Assembly: GCA_041402045.1 (NCBI GenBank)
Contig: JAWKSZ010000062.1
Location: forward strand, 1 to 50,175
Reading direction: 5' to 3'
Length of the DNA stretch: 50,175 nt
Source: JAGQRJ01 sp041402045
Lineage (GTDB): Bacteria > Planctomycetota > J058
The notes beneath the pieces are model-generated. The model had not been told where the DNA came from and did no database searches. It was given only the letters and a program-made list of their open reading frames with translations. Positions 41,731-50,175 of the stretch are shown here, in pieces; the first letter of the stretch is position 1; each line of letters starts with the position of its first letter. A program made the position numbers and the translations under genes.

Positions 41731-41867
41731 CGACCCGCTCGCGCCGCGGCTGCTTCGCTCGACCGACGCCGCGACGACCACGCTGGCGGCGAACCTCCAG
41801 GACGCGGCGCTGCGGTACGCTCGGTCCCGCGCCTCGGCGCCGCTGGTCCGAGGCGTGTGTACACGCT

Positions 41868-41893
41868 CGAGCCCGCCCCGAGGGGCGGGCTCG
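41868..41893. terminator. Bidirectional terminator
   Basis: A 12-bp perfect inverted repeat (CGAGCCCGCCCC at 41868-41879 with GGGGCGGGCTCG at 41882-41893) between the convergent RmlD-like gene and the coiled-coil gene. The two-base gap means the innermost pairs open into the loop. It can serve both strands; U-tracts are weak. Confidence 0.65.
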
Positions 41894-41916
41894 CGTCGAC
41901 CGGGACCGAAGACGGA

Positions 41917-42798
41917 CTACTTGGAGTCGTCGGGCTTGGTGGGCTCCGGCTTCTTGGGCTCGGGCTGCTTGGGCGGATCGAGCGCCTTGGTCTGGATCGT
42001 CATGGCCTCGGTCAGGACGCCCTGGGTGTCCTTGAGCTCGTCCATGAACATGGCCTTCATTTGCTCCAGGCGCGACACCTTCTCCTTGAGGCGGGTCACG
42101 TTCTGCTCGAGCTCGCGGTTCTCGTCCTGGAGCTCGTCGGCGCGGGTGTCGAGCTTCTCGGCCTCCTTCTTCTGAGAGGCGACCTGCTCCTGCTCCTCGG
42201 CGATCTTCTTGTCGAGCTCTTCGCACTCGCCCTTGAGCCGGGTGTTCTCCTGCTTGAGCTCCGCCAGGCGCACCTCGGCGGCCTGGATCCGCTCCTCCGA
42301 CTCGCGGATCTGCTCCTCGAGGTCGTCCTGGAGCTGGTCGAGGTTCTGGCCCTCGCCGAGCAGGCGCTCGGCCTGACGCGCCAGGTCCTCGTTGCGCTCC
42401 AGCAACGCCTGGGTGCGCTCGACCTCCTTTTCGAGGCGCTCGACCGCGTCCTCCAGGCCCTCGCTGGCGTGCTTGAGCTCGACGATCTTGCGGTTGCCCT
42501 CGCCGGCCATTTCACCCAGGCGCTTACGCGCCTGGCTCACGGCGGCGGAGAGGTCGCGCCCGTCGGCGTCGACCGACGGCGGCCGCGGGGGCAGCTCGCT
42601 CCGCTCGCGCTTGCTGGCGGGCTGGGGGTCTCCGTCGTCGTCGCTGGGCTTCGAGTGCGATCCGGTGGTTGGCCGGGGCACCTTCGCCGGCGCGGGCTTC
42701 ACCGCGCCCGTGGGACGGGGGGCGCCGCCGCTCGAAGGCTTGGGCGCGCCGACGCTGGCGCTGGCCGGGGCCCCGGGGCCCGAATCCGACTGGCTCAT
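41917..42798 (-). CDS. Cytoplasmic coiled-coil protein
   Basis: 293 residues. An N-terminal Pro/Ser/Ala-rich low-complexity region (about 1-90: SQSDSGPGAPASASVGAPKP) is followed by an uninterrupted coiled coil of about 170 residues (SAAVSQARKRLGEMAGE to TRLKEKVSRLEQMKAMFMDE), then a PPKQPEPKKPEPTKP tail. No signal peptide, membrane helix or catalytic motif. ATG 42798 has GAGGAG seven bases upstream; upstream in-frame residues have non-coding character. It is first of a run of minus-strand structural genes. Function unknown; a filament or scaffold is plausible. Confidence 0.85.
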   Translation of the reverse strand: MSQSDSGPGAPASASVGAPKPSSGGAPRPTGAVKPAPAKVPRPTTGSHSKPSDDDGDPQPASKRERSELPPRPPSVDADGRDLSAAVSQARKRLGEMAGEGNRKIVELKHASEGLEDAVERLEKEVERTQALLERNEDLARQAERLLGEGQNLDQLQDDLEEQIRESEERIQAAEVRLAELKQENTRLKGECEELDKKIAEEQEQVASQKKEAEKLDTRADELQDENRELEQNVTRLKEKVSRLEQMKAMFMDELKDTQGVLTEAMTIQTKALDPPKQPEPKKPEPTKPDDSK

Positions 42799-42972
42799 GC
42801 AGGAACTCCTCGCTGCTGGGGGTCGCCTGACCCTACCCCCTTGCCCCAGGACGGCGCAACCGGACCCCGCCCCCGTGACGTAAGGGTCTGCCGCGGAGCA
42901 CCTTGACAAGGCGGTGCAAGCGATCGCCCGTGCACTGCATGGCACCGCTCTTGGCGCGAACCGGGATCGCGC

Positions 42973-43262
42973 TCAGCGGCCCTCCACCCTCCGGCGAAGC
43001 TCGAGGGTTCTGAGCAAGGTCCGCGCGTCCTCGCGGTCCGGCTCTGTGGGCGCCGCCGGCTCGAGGAAGCGCTCCAGCTCCTTCGCGGCCTCGTCGTCCT
43101 GCTCGAGTTCGAACGACGCGACACCCCGTGCGAGGTGCAGGGGGTGGGCCGGGAACGTGAGGAGCCGGTGCCCCTGCGCGCCAAGATGGATCGCGCGCTC
43201 GAGGTTCGCGAGGGCCTCTGCCCAGCGCGGCTCGCGATCGCGGTTCGCGGGACTCAGCGCGG
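42973..43262 (-). CDS. TPR-like continuation downstream of the TMTC-like gene
   Basis: About 95 residues: REPRWAEALANLERAIHLGA and ARGVASFELEQDDEAAKELE read as two TPR-type helical pairs, then a charged end. It overlaps the last bases of the TMTC-like gene and has no ATG, GTG or TTG; the only start-like codon is a CTG overlapping the TGA (CTGA). Because TPRs end the upstream protein and resume here, a one-base indel near 43256 is as likely as a separate gene. Confidence 0.5.
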
Positions 43263-45428
43263 GGTCAGGGCCGGGACGGCGGGGATCGAGCGCCGTGCCC
43301 AGGCCTGGGCCTCGGCGTCGCCGGTGGCCTCGGCCAGCCGCGCCACCTGGTTCAGGGCTTCCTCCAGCAAGCCCGGGACGGGGAGGTCGCCTCCCGCCAG
43401 GCCGTACTCGCCTACGGCGCGGTAGTCCGCCAGGGCGCCCGCGAGGTCGCCCTGGTGGGCCCGCAGCCGCGCGCGGTTGAACCACGCCTCCCAGGGCAGC
43501 GCGCGCAGGGCCACCGCGCGGTCGTAGGCCAGGAGGGCGTCGGCCTCGCGGCCGTCCAGTCCGCTGAGGATCGTGCCGTAGGTGAGCCACAGCGGGTAGT
43601 CCTTGAGCGCGAAGCGCGTGGCCTGCCGCGCGGTGCGCTCTGCTCGCAGCAGCCACCCCAGCCGCTGCTGGGGATCGGCGCAGGACTGCGCGCGGGAGAG
43701 GAACGCCCGCGCGAGGCCCTCGCTGGCTTCGACCGAGTGCTCGTCGAGCTGGGTGGCCTCGAGGTAGAGCGCGATCGCCTGGTCCACGCTCCCGCGTCGC
43801 AGGAGCACGCCGCCCAGCGCGGCGCGGGACTTGGCCGCGAGCGAGGTCCCCGGCGGACTGCCAGCCACCGCCTGACGAAACAGGAGCTCCGCGTAGCCGA
43901 GGCTCTCCGCGGCATCCGAGCCGCGGCGCCGCAGGAGCTCGAGCCCCAGCGCGAGCTGGATCCTCGGCTGCTGCGGGTAGCGCTCGTAGGAGCGGTACCA
44001 CAGCGTGTAGTTGTTGCTCCAGGCCAGGAGGTTGCCCTGCAGGCGCCAGGTGAGGCCGCCGACGAGGAGCGCCGCGACGACGCAGAGCCCGTAGCGCAGC
44101 GCGCGGCGGTGGCGCGTGCGGGTGCAGGCGGCCACGGGCCCCGCGACCAGCGCCAGCGTGGCCCAGGCCGAGGGGGTGTAGAGCAGGCGGTCCGCGCGCA
44201 GCACGCCGATCGGCACCAGCAGGTTGCTCGCCGGGCCGAGGGCCAGGTAGAAGCCCCAGATCCCCAGGCCCGTGGCACGCGCCGCGGGAGCGCGCCAGCG
44301 CAGCAGCCAGGCGCCGCCGGCGAGGAGGGTCGCGTGGAGCGCGAGGGGCAGCACGCTGGCCAGTGAGCCCCAGGCGGGCCGGTGGGCCAGCCGCCCGGGC
44401 ACCGGATCCAGCGCCTCGGCCAGTCGCTCCAGGTAGACCCCGCCGAAGGGGTAGTGCGCGCTGGTTCCGTGGGGGACGAGCAGCGAGAGCCAGGAGTCGA
44501 GGTAGATCAAGGTCGAGATCAGGAACCGCTCGGCGATCCCCGCCTGCCCGAGGGTGCGGCCGCTGCTCGTGGCCACGAGGTCGACGAGCACGGCCTGCCG
44601 CGCCACCAGGTAGCCCGCGACGGTCGCGGCGTAGAGCAGGTAGGGCCAGGCGACCCGTAGCCCGCGGCGGAGCTGGGCCCGGGCCCGGAGGTCGCCCCGA
44701 CCGCGCCCCCGCAGCCGGCCAATGCCGCGCCGGGCGCCGAGAACCAGGGCGACGCCGCTGACCACGCCGAGCGCGGCCCGCAGTCGCCGGCGCCGAGAGC
44801 GCCGACAGCGGGCGAACTCGGCCGCCGCGATCAGCGCCGGTCCGGCCAGGGCGATCTCCTTGGAGCCGAACGCCAGCGCGAGGCACAGCGCCGCCAGCAG
44901 CCCGCAGCCGAGGCGGGTCAGCCCCGAGCGCGCCCCACGCAGCTTGCTGTGTAGCCACAGCGCGAGGAGTACGCCGCCCAGGGCCAGGATCTCGGCCCGG
45001 CCCACGACCCCGGCCGTGACCTCGGCGTGCACCGGGTGGCAGAGGAACACCGCGGCGGCGAGCAGCGCCGCGCGCCGGGGCAGCCAGCTCGCGAGGAGCA
45101 CGAACACCAGCCAGGCGCAGCCGGTGTGCAGGGCCACGTTGGTCGCCCGGGAGAGGTCGGGGTCGTTCCCGTGCAGCCGCCGCTCGAGGGCGTAGGTGGC
45201 GAGCGGGACGGGGCGCCACAGCCGCTCGCCGCTCGCCGAGTCGCCCCAGTAGCGGCTGGTGACCAGGGCCCAGGCGTCGTCGGCGTCCTGCACGTCCAGC
45301 CGCGTGTTGTGCGCGATCAGGGGGACGTCGTCGAGGGTGAACTCGGTCCCGTGCAGCGCCCTGAGGTGCACGAACACCGCCAGCACCGCGAGCAGGAGCG
45401 GCGGCAGGAGCTGTGCGGGGCGCGGCAC
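43254..45428 (-). CDS. TMTC-like membrane glycosyltransferase with C-terminal TPRs
   Basis: 724 residues. GTG 45428 starts one base after the stop of the 901-residue gene, so the two are cotranscribed. The N-terminal helix is followed by TEFTLDDVPLIAHN, where the DD pair is the likely sugar-lipid binding site of GT-C transferases. Further family signs are RLWRPVPLATYALERRL, SRATNVALHTGCAWL, FLCHPVHAEVTAGVVGRAEIL and AFGSKEIALAGPAL. At least ten helices follow before about residue 460, then TPRs (for example LGGVLLRRGSVDQAIALYLEA). TMTC proteins O-mannosylate secreted proteins, so a similar role is inferred. The last TPRs may continue beyond the stop. Confidence 0.82.
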   Translation of the reverse strand: MPRPAQLLPPLLLAVLAVFVHLRALHGTEFTLDDVPLIAHNTRLDVQDADDAWALVTSRYWGDSASGERLWRPVPLATYALERRLHGNDPDLSRATNVALHTGCAWLVFVLLASWLPRRAALLAAAVFLCHPVHAEVTAGVVGRAEILALGGVLLALWLHSKLRGARSGLTRLGCGLLAALCLALAFGSKEIALAGPALIAAAEFARCRRSRRRRLRAALGVVSGVALVLGARRGIGRLRGRGRGDLRARAQLRRGLRVAWPYLLYAATVAGYLVARQAVLVDLVATSSGRTLGQAGIAERFLISTLIYLDSWLSLLVPHGTSAHYPFGGVYLERLAEALDPVPGRLAHRPAWGSLASVLPLALHATLLAGGAWLLRWRAPAARATGLGIWGFYLALGPASNLLVPIGVLRADRLLYTPSAWATLALVAGPVAACTRTRHRRALRYGLCVVAALLVGGLTWRLQGNLLAWSNNYTLWYRSYERYPQQPRIQLALGLELLRRRGSDAAESLGYAELLFRQAVAGSPPGTSLAAKSRAALGGVLLRRGSVDQAIALYLEATQLDEHSVEASEGLARAFLSRAQSCADPQQRLGWLLRAERTARQATRFALKDYPLWLTYGTILSGLDGREADALLAYDRAVALRALPWEAWFNRARLRAHQGDLAGALADYRAVGEYGLAGGDLPVPGLLEEALNQVARLAEATGDAEAQAWARRSIPAVPALTPR

Positions 45429-45429
45429 C

Positions 45430-48135
45430 CTACTTGGACTCGACCTCGCGCAGGGTCCGCTTCACGATGCTCGGCACGAGGTCCATCTTCAGGTAGCGCA
45501 GGACCTCGTTGATCTTGGTGTCGAACATGGACTTGAACGCGACGCTGTTGAGCAGGTTCACCGCGGCGGCCTCGTCGGTTTGGCCGGCGGTGGGAGCGGC
45601 GGCGAGGGTGGTGGTCGTGCGGAAGGTGCCCGTGTCGCCGAGCTTCTTGTCGAGGGCAGCCTTCAGCCGCACCTCGAGCAGGCTCTTGAACTCGGGGGAG
45701 TTGACCACCGAGCGCCCCTGCTCGAGCTCGCTGCGGCGCTCCTCGCTCGGCGTCTGGTAGCTGGCCTCGACGCGCTCCTTGAGCGCCTTGACCTCGCGGG
45801 CCAGGGCCACGAACTTCTTGTTGTAGGACCCGGTCTGGCCCTGGGGAGGGAGCGCGTCGCCGGAGCCGACCCGCTCCTCGACCATGGCCTCGGCCGCCGC
45901 CCGCGCCGCGCCCAGAATGTCCTCGAGCTGATCGTGGGAGACCGAGCCGCTCCCGCCGCCGCCCGCCGTGTCCAGCGCGTTGAAGCGCTCCTCCGCCCAG
46001 GCGGTGAACTCTTCGAGGGACGCGCTGAGCTCGGCGCGCAGGGTCTGCATGTCCTCGCGGACCTCCTCGGCCGCGCGGACCGCGCGGCGATCGAGCTTGT
46101 CGCTGCTGTCGCTGGTGCCGGCGCCGTGGAGGGCCATGGCCTGCTCGACCCCGCGGGCGACGAGGGCCTGGACCTGCTCCTTGTCGAGGCCGCCCTTGCC
46201 GCCCTTGCCGCCCTTCTCCTGCAGCCCGCGCAGGGCCTTGGTCAAGGCGCGCTGCTCGTGCTCCAGGCGCTCGAGGGTCGCGCGGGTGCCCTCGCCCAGG
46301 GCCGTGCCCTCGTTGCTGTGCTCCTCCAGCCGGCTGAGCCGCTCCTCGACCGCCTCCAGGGCCTGGCGCGAGGCGTCGCTGATCGCCATCTCGGCCGCCA
46401 TGTCGAACTCGGCCAGGCGAGTCTCGACCTGGTTCATGACGCGCTTCACGACGTGCTCGACGTCGATCGAGCCGCTCCCGCTGACGCCGGCGCTGGAGCT
46501 GGCCAGGTCGGCCTGGACCTGGGCCCGGATCCGCTCGGGGAGGTTCTGCAGGTCCAGGTCCGCGAGCTGGATCTCCACGCTCTTGCGAATCGGCTGGGCT
46601 GCCCGGAGCGCGGCCTCCTCGGCGATCCGCTCGACCTGGGAGTCCACGCCAGCGTGGACCTGATTCTCGAGGTCGACCTGCAGGCCGGCGAGCTGCTCGG
46701 CGACCTCCTGGCGCAGGAGCTCCACCTGCCGCGTGGCGTCTCCGCTGCCGCTGCCTGCGGCCGCGGCCGCGGCGGCGATCTCCTGGCGCAGCGCGGCGAC
46801 CTCCTCGCGCAACTGCTGGGTGTCGTGGCCGGTGTCGAGCTGGGCGAGCTGCTGGCTCACCACCTCGCCCACGACCTCCTGCGCCGCGTGCCGCGCCTGG
46901 CGCGCCGCCAGCTCGGAGACCTCCTCCGCGTCCAGGCCCCCGCGTCCCTGGCTCCCCGCGCTCGCCGCGTCGACCGCGCGCTGCACCAGCCCCGCCACGT
47001 CGCACGCCGCGAGCTGCTCCTGCACGATCAGCCCGACCTCCGTGGGGTCGATCGTCGGCGCCGTGCTCTGGTCCTGGCTGGCCTCCAGCAGGCCCAGGCG
47101 CTCGGCGAGGGCGCCGAGGTCGCCTTGCTGCATGGCCTCCTGCGCGCGGCCCAGGCGCTCCTCGAGGTCCGCCACGCGCTGCTCGAGGTCGTCCTTGAGC
47201 ATGGCTTGCTGCGCCTGGGTCAGGCGGTTCGCCATGGCGTCGACCTGCGCCTGGAGCTCGCGCACGTCCTCGTTGCCCTGCGGCTGGAGCTCGCCCACGG
47301 CTTGGCGCACGGCGGCCTCGATCGCCGCCGGGTCCGCGCCCCCAGGGCCCTCGGAGGCCTGCTCCTGGATCGCGCGCAGCGCCTGGCTCGTCACCCGCGT
47401 CTCCAGCGAGTCGAGTTGCAGCCCCTCGAGCTCGCGCCGCACCAGCTCGCCCACCTGGTCGGTGAGCTTCTGATTCAGCTTGTTGACGTGCTGTTCCAGC
47501 TGGGGCCCGAGGAGCTGGGCGAGCTGGGAGTTGACCTGCTGACCGAGCTGCTGGCCGACCTGGAGCGAGACCCGCGTCACGGCCTCCTGCACCAGGCGAT
47601 TGAGCGTGCCCTGCAGGTCCTCCTGGGCGAGCTTGGTCTCCACCGCGCGCAGCGCCTCGCCCACGACCTGATCGCGGAACACGGCGAGCTGGTCGGGACC
47701 CACGCCCTGGTGGGCTACGGGCTGGCTCGGGGGACGCGCGAGCTTGGTGGACGGGGGACGCGCCGTCGCCGCGACGTGGCGCTGGCTGGCCTTGGGGTTG
47801 GTCGGCGGGCGCTGTTGTTGTGGTTGAGCGCCGCGCCGTTGCGCCTGCTGCAGGAAGCGTCCCCCGCAGAACTCGCAGGGCGTGGTGGCCTCGTCCTGAT
47901 CCGGGAGCAGGTAGGTCGTCTCGCCGCAGTCGCGGCACACACGGCCGAGCTGGCCGCGCATGCGCAGGATCGACTGGCACTCCTGCGGACTCAGGAGGCC
48001 CGTGCTCACCACGACCTTCTCCAGGGGCAACCCCTCAAGCATGGCCTTGTTCAGCGCCTTCTGCAGACGATCGGGGGGCACGAGCCGCTTGGCGTACACG
48101 ATCGCGTAGAAGGCCGTGTTGGCGCTTTCACCCAC
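45430..48135 (-). CDS. Giant zinc-ribbon coiled-coil protein
   Basis: 901 residues. The N-terminus (AIVYAKRLVPPDRLQKALNK, GLLSPQECQSILRMRG) resembles the helical N-terminal domain of type II secretion ATPases (GspE-N/MshEN type). A zinc ribbon follows with Cys 67, 70, 87 and 90 (CRDCG, CEFCG), then a Gln/Pro-rich link and about 650 residues of coiled coil with leucine heptads and Glu/Gln/Arg repeats. Near the end are two related segments (SPEFKSLLEVRLKAAL and SVAFKSMFDTKINEVL). No signal or membrane helix. Start GTG 48135 with GGAGG ten bases upstream. No family was recognised. It is one base from the TMTC-like gene. Confidence 0.85.
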   Translation of the reverse strand: MGESANTAFYAIVYAKRLVPPDRLQKALNKAMLEGLPLEKVVVSTGLLSPQECQSILRMRGQLGRVCRDCGETTYLLPDQDEATTPCEFCGGRFLQQAQRRGAQPQQQRPPTNPKASQRHVAATARPPSTKLARPPSQPVAHQGVGPDQLAVFRDQVVGEALRAVETKLAQEDLQGTLNRLVQEAVTRVSLQVGQQLGQQVNSQLAQLLGPQLEQHVNKLNQKLTDQVGELVRRELEGLQLDSLETRVTSQALRAIQEQASEGPGGADPAAIEAAVRQAVGELQPQGNEDVRELQAQVDAMANRLTQAQQAMLKDDLEQRVADLEERLGRAQEAMQQGDLGALAERLGLLEASQDQSTAPTIDPTEVGLIVQEQLAACDVAGLVQRAVDAASAGSQGRGGLDAEEVSELAARQARHAAQEVVGEVVSQQLAQLDTGHDTQQLREEVAALRQEIAAAAAAAGSGSGDATRQVELLRQEVAEQLAGLQVDLENQVHAGVDSQVERIAEEAALRAAQPIRKSVEIQLADLDLQNLPERIRAQVQADLASSSAGVSGSGSIDVEHVVKRVMNQVETRLAEFDMAAEMAISDASRQALEAVEERLSRLEEHSNEGTALGEGTRATLERLEHEQRALTKALRGLQEKGGKGGKGGLDKEQVQALVARGVEQAMALHGAGTSDSSDKLDRRAVRAAEEVREDMQTLRAELSASLEEFTAWAEERFNALDTAGGGGSGSVSHDQLEDILGAARAAAEAMVEERVGSGDALPPQGQTGSYNKKFVALAREVKALKERVEASYQTPSEERRSELEQGRSVVNSPEFKSLLEVRLKAALDKKLGDTGTFRTTTTLAAAPTAGQTDEAAAVNLLNSVAFKSMFDTKINEVLRYLKMDLVPSIVKRTLREVESK

Positions 48136-48213
48136 AGGGGCTGCCTCCGCCCCTAAAGGTAACTGCGGCGGTGGCGTTACGCGAGTCAGCCGGAAGGGTG
48201 AACCCTTACGAGG

Positions 48214-49650
48214 TCAGGGCTTCTTGAAGGAGCCTGGAGCGATCCGGCTCACCGCCCGACCGTTGGCGACCAGGAGGTCACCGGAGGGCAGGACCTCGAC
48301 CTGGCTCGGCGACCCGCCGACCCCCGAGCGCGTGGGGAGCGTGTAGCGGCCGACGGCCTTGCGGGTGCCCAGGTCCCAGCGGACCACACTGCGGTCGTTG
48401 TGCAACGACACCAAGGACTTACCGTGGATTGCCAGGTCCAGGACCGGGGCCGAGGAGCCGCCCACGAGGGCCGCGGTCTCGCTGCCGGACTTCACGTTCA
48501 GGAGGCGCACCGAGCCGTCGGAGTAGCCGACCACGAGCTCGCCGTCGTTGACGAAGGCCAGCGCCCCCACGCTGACCTGCCCGGGCGCCTCGAAGGCCTC
48601 GGTCGAGGTGCCGTGGACGGAGACCGAGCCGTCGAGCAGCCCCACGGCCAGGCTCTTCGAGTCCGGGCTGAAGGCCAGGGCCTCGATCGGCGCGCCGCCG
48701 GAGACGACGGTCTCGGAGTTCTCCCCGTCGGCGGGCTTGCGGGTGGTGACCGTGCCGGTCAGCGTCCCCAGCGCGAGCTTCCCCCCGTTGGGGGACACGA
48801 CGGCGCAGTTGATCCCCGCGCCGGCCTCCCAGGTCTTGCTGGGCTGCCCCAGGCTCGACCAGGTCTGCACCCGCCCGCCGAAGTCGACCGAGATCGGACC
48901 GCTCTGGGGCCAGGCCAGGCTCACGACGCCGCTGGCTTGTTTGGCCAGGGACTGGCTGCGGCCGTCGGAGAGCGTCCACAAGCGCAGGTCGCCGTCTTCG
49001 CCGCCGCTCAGCAGGCGCTCGCCGTCGCGCGAGACCGCGATCGCCGTCACCGACGAGTTGTGTCCGGCGAGGGTCTGCGGCGTGGGCTCGAGGACCTGGA
49101 GTCCGAGGTAGACCGCCAACCCGGTGAGCCCGGCGGCCATGGCCACGAGCCCCGAGGTCGGCTCGCTCCGGCGCACGAGCAGCATGCCGCCGAACAGCGG
49201 CAGCGCGAACAGCACCACCGGCGGCCAGAGCATCCAGCCTGGGGCGCCCTCGCCGGTCTGGGAATACCAGGCCAGGATCCAGGCGCAGAGGGTCAGGGCG
49301 CCGCAGGCCAGCCAGGGCCCGGGCGCGACCTCGCGCTGGCGCTGACCGTTCAGGCTGGCGCCGATCGCGAGGGGGAAGGTCAACGGCAGGCTCAGCCCAT
49401 AGAGCACGGCGTCGACGGGGGAAGTCCCCTCGTCGCCCGCTCCACGAGGGAGCTGCGGAGCCGCGCGCTTGGCGGGCTTGGCGCCCGGCTTGACCTGGGC
49501 CGCAGCCAGCGCCTCGGCTGGCGCCGCCGCTGCCGTTTCCTCAGGACCCGCGGTAGGCTTGAGCGGCGCGTAGCACTGCTCGCACGCCGTCGCCTCGGGG
49601 TGGTAGTTCTTGTAGCCGCAATTGGGGCATGTAATCGGTGAGGTAGCCAC
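48214..49650 (-). CDS. Zinc-ribbon membrane protein with WD40-like propeller
   Basis: 478 residues. A zinc ribbon (Cys 8, 11, 23, 26: CPNCGYKN, CEQCYAPL) is followed by an Ala-rich linker, then four membrane helices between about 80 and 185 (SLPLTFPLAIGASL, WLACGALTLCAWILAW, WMLWPPVVLFALPLF, LVAMAAGLTGLAVYLGL). About 190-478 form a WD40-type propeller (SVTAIAVSRDGERLLSGGED, LRLWTLSDG, IEALAFSPDSKSLAVGLLDG). The ribbon is cytoplasmic if the N-terminus is inside; the propeller would then also be inside because of the even helix count. GTG 49650 is three bases from the divergent transporter's GTG. It belongs with the neighbouring ribbon/coiled-coil gene by layout. Confidence 0.85.
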   Translation of the reverse strand: MATSPITCPNCGYKNYHPEATACEQCYAPLKPTAGPEETAAAAPAEALAAAQVKPGAKPAKRAAPQLPRGAGDEGTSPVDAVLYGLSLPLTFPLAIGASLNGQRQREVAPGPWLACGALTLCAWILAWYSQTGEGAPGWMLWPPVVLFALPLFGGMLLVRRSEPTSGLVAMAAGLTGLAVYLGLQVLEPTPQTLAGHNSSVTAIAVSRDGERLLSGGEDGDLRLWTLSDGRSQSLAKQASGVVSLAWPQSGPISVDFGGRVQTWSSLGQPSKTWEAGAGINCAVVSPNGGKLALGTLTGTVTTRKPADGENSETVVSGGAPIEALAFSPDSKSLAVGLLDGSVSVHGTSTEAFEAPGQVSVGALAFVNDGELVVGYSDGSVRLLNVKSGSETAALVGGSSAPVLDLAIHGKSLVSLHNDRSVVRWDLGTRKAVGRYTLPTRSGVGGSPSQVEVLPSGDLLVANGRAVSRIAPGSFKKP

Positions 49651-49653
49651 CCC

Positions 49654-50165
49654 GTGAATATCTCAAGCGACTCCTCCTGCGTCCACCCGGTTCAGGGCAG
49701 TCCGGTCGGCGCGGCGTTCTATCGCTGGCGGCTGGCGCTCGCATTGGGATTCATGAGCGGGCTCGCGCTCGCGGCGTGGGGCGGGCTGAGCCTGCGCTTC
49801 GACTTCACCCCGCAGCGGATCTTCGAGTCCGACGACGCGGACTACGCCGAGCTGCGCCAGGTCACCGAGACCTTCGGCCGCGACGACACCCTGCTCGTGA
49901 TCGTGGCCAGCGTCGAGACCGGCGACGTGTTCCAGCGCGAGCGAGTCGACTACCTGCGCTCGCTGCACGCCGCGCTGGGCCGGGTCGAGGGCGTGCGCGC
50001 CGTGCGCGACTTCACCGCCGCGCCGGTGGTGCGCCCGGGGAGCTTCCTGCCTTCGCTGCTCGTCCCGCCCGAGGCGGACCAGCCCGCCCTGGACGAGGCT
50101 CGCGAGCTGGCGCTGGGGCATCCGCTCCTCGCGGGGCGCCTGATCGCCCGCGACGCCCAGGCCGC
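49654..50165 (+). CDS. RND/MMPL-type transporter, 5' part only
   Basis: 170 residues, cut by the window edge. After VNISSDSSCVHPVQGSPVGA there is a first membrane helix (FYRWRLALALGFMSGLALAA), then LRFDFTPQRIFESDDADYAE, DTLLVIVASVETGDVFQRER and LGRVEGVRAVRDFTAAPVV, the start of a periplasmic porter domain. The layout matches MMPL/hydrophobe exporters of the RND superfamily. The GTG start at 49654 has GAGG about ten bases upstream, inside the divergent gene. The substrate cannot be told. Confidence 0.85.
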
Positions 50166-50175
50166 GCTGCTCGTG

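Noticed and set aside
40282..41781. A 499-codon antisense frame over the nuclease and reductase genes
   Set aside because: Both plus-strand genes are clearly recognised families with catalytic motifs; the antisense product is Val/Leu/Arg/Gly-biased.
45259..48156. A 965-codon plus-strand frame opposite the giant coiled-coil gene
   Set aside because: The minus-strand gene has a Cys4 ribbon, heptads and a Shine-Dalgarno and is spaced like an operon; the plus frame is a composition shadow.

Overview
The window is a GC-rich bacterial chromosome segment that most likely comes from a planctomycete or close relative. This is inferred from gene content, not from a search. The pointers are a DUF1559-type prepilin (C-terminal H..DG-like motif), several Ser/Thr kinases with Pro-rich linkers and FHA or C-terminal add-ons, a PP2C phosphatase, large coiled-coil proteins with zinc ribbons, a bacterial TMTC-like membrane glycosyltransferase with TPRs, an S1/P1 nuclease, and an alpha-operon (rpmJ-rpsM-rpsK-rpoA-rplQ) with no rpsD in its usual place.

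Layout. 0-10.8 kb: thioredoxin; a Lys/Ala-repeat histone-H1-like protein; a very long TPM/coiled-coil secreted or membrane protein with an acidic/Pro repeat tail; an S41 C-terminal processing protease; then a signalling cassette of PP2C phosphatase and Ser/Thr kinase-FHA (stop and start overlap), followed by a ThiF/MoeB-type E1-like enzyme. 10.8-11.95 kb: a gene-free island full of dyads, with a 39-bp inverted repeat pair, nine palindromes spaced 41-43 bp apart, a second 43-bp tandem pair and hairpins. 12-15.9 kb: prepilin, then divergently a three-gene set (exported protein, small coiled-coil protein, PQQ-propeller lipoprotein) behind a near-consensus sigma70 promoter. 15.9-17.6 kb: rsmH and an FKBP-type isomerase, both recognisable but broken by many single-base indels. 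17.6-18.2 kb: short repeats. 18.2-26.5 kb, mostly minus strand: kynurenine 3-monooxygenase, a kinase with a thioredoxin-like C-terminal region, alpha-glucan phosphorylase, a 39-aa peptide and MutM. 26.6-31.7 kb, plus strand: three small proteins, then GT4, GT2, a methyltransferase and a membrane protein interrupted by a 163-bp MITE-like element. 31.8-36.7 kb: a Vps62/NPP1-like lipoprotein, RlmN, an SPL-like radical SAM protein and a SAM hydrolase (DUF62). 36.8-39.7 kb: the ribosomal/RNA polymerase operon. 39.8-41.7 kb: S1/P1 nuclease and an RmlD-like reductase. 41.9-49.7 kb, minus strand: coiled-coil proteins, the TMTC-like protein and a zinc-ribbon WD40 protein. At 49.65 kb the 5' part of an RND/MMPL-type transporter runs off the window.

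Two themes stand out. First, non-coding structure: a 43-bp-period palindrome array, a dispersed 39-bp inverted repeat, and a small mobile element with terminal inverted repeats plus two perfect internal hairpins that has split a gene and left partial relatives elsewhere. Second, data quality or decay: frameshifts are concentrated at 4.4-4.6, 9.5-10.4, 15.9-17.6, 18.6-18.9 and possibly 43.25 kb, while the rest reads cleanly. In those patches the encoded residues remain conserved across frames, which points to sequencing or assembly indels (or very recent inactivation) rather than old pseudogenes. No tRNA, rRNA, CRISPR array or prophage was recognised.
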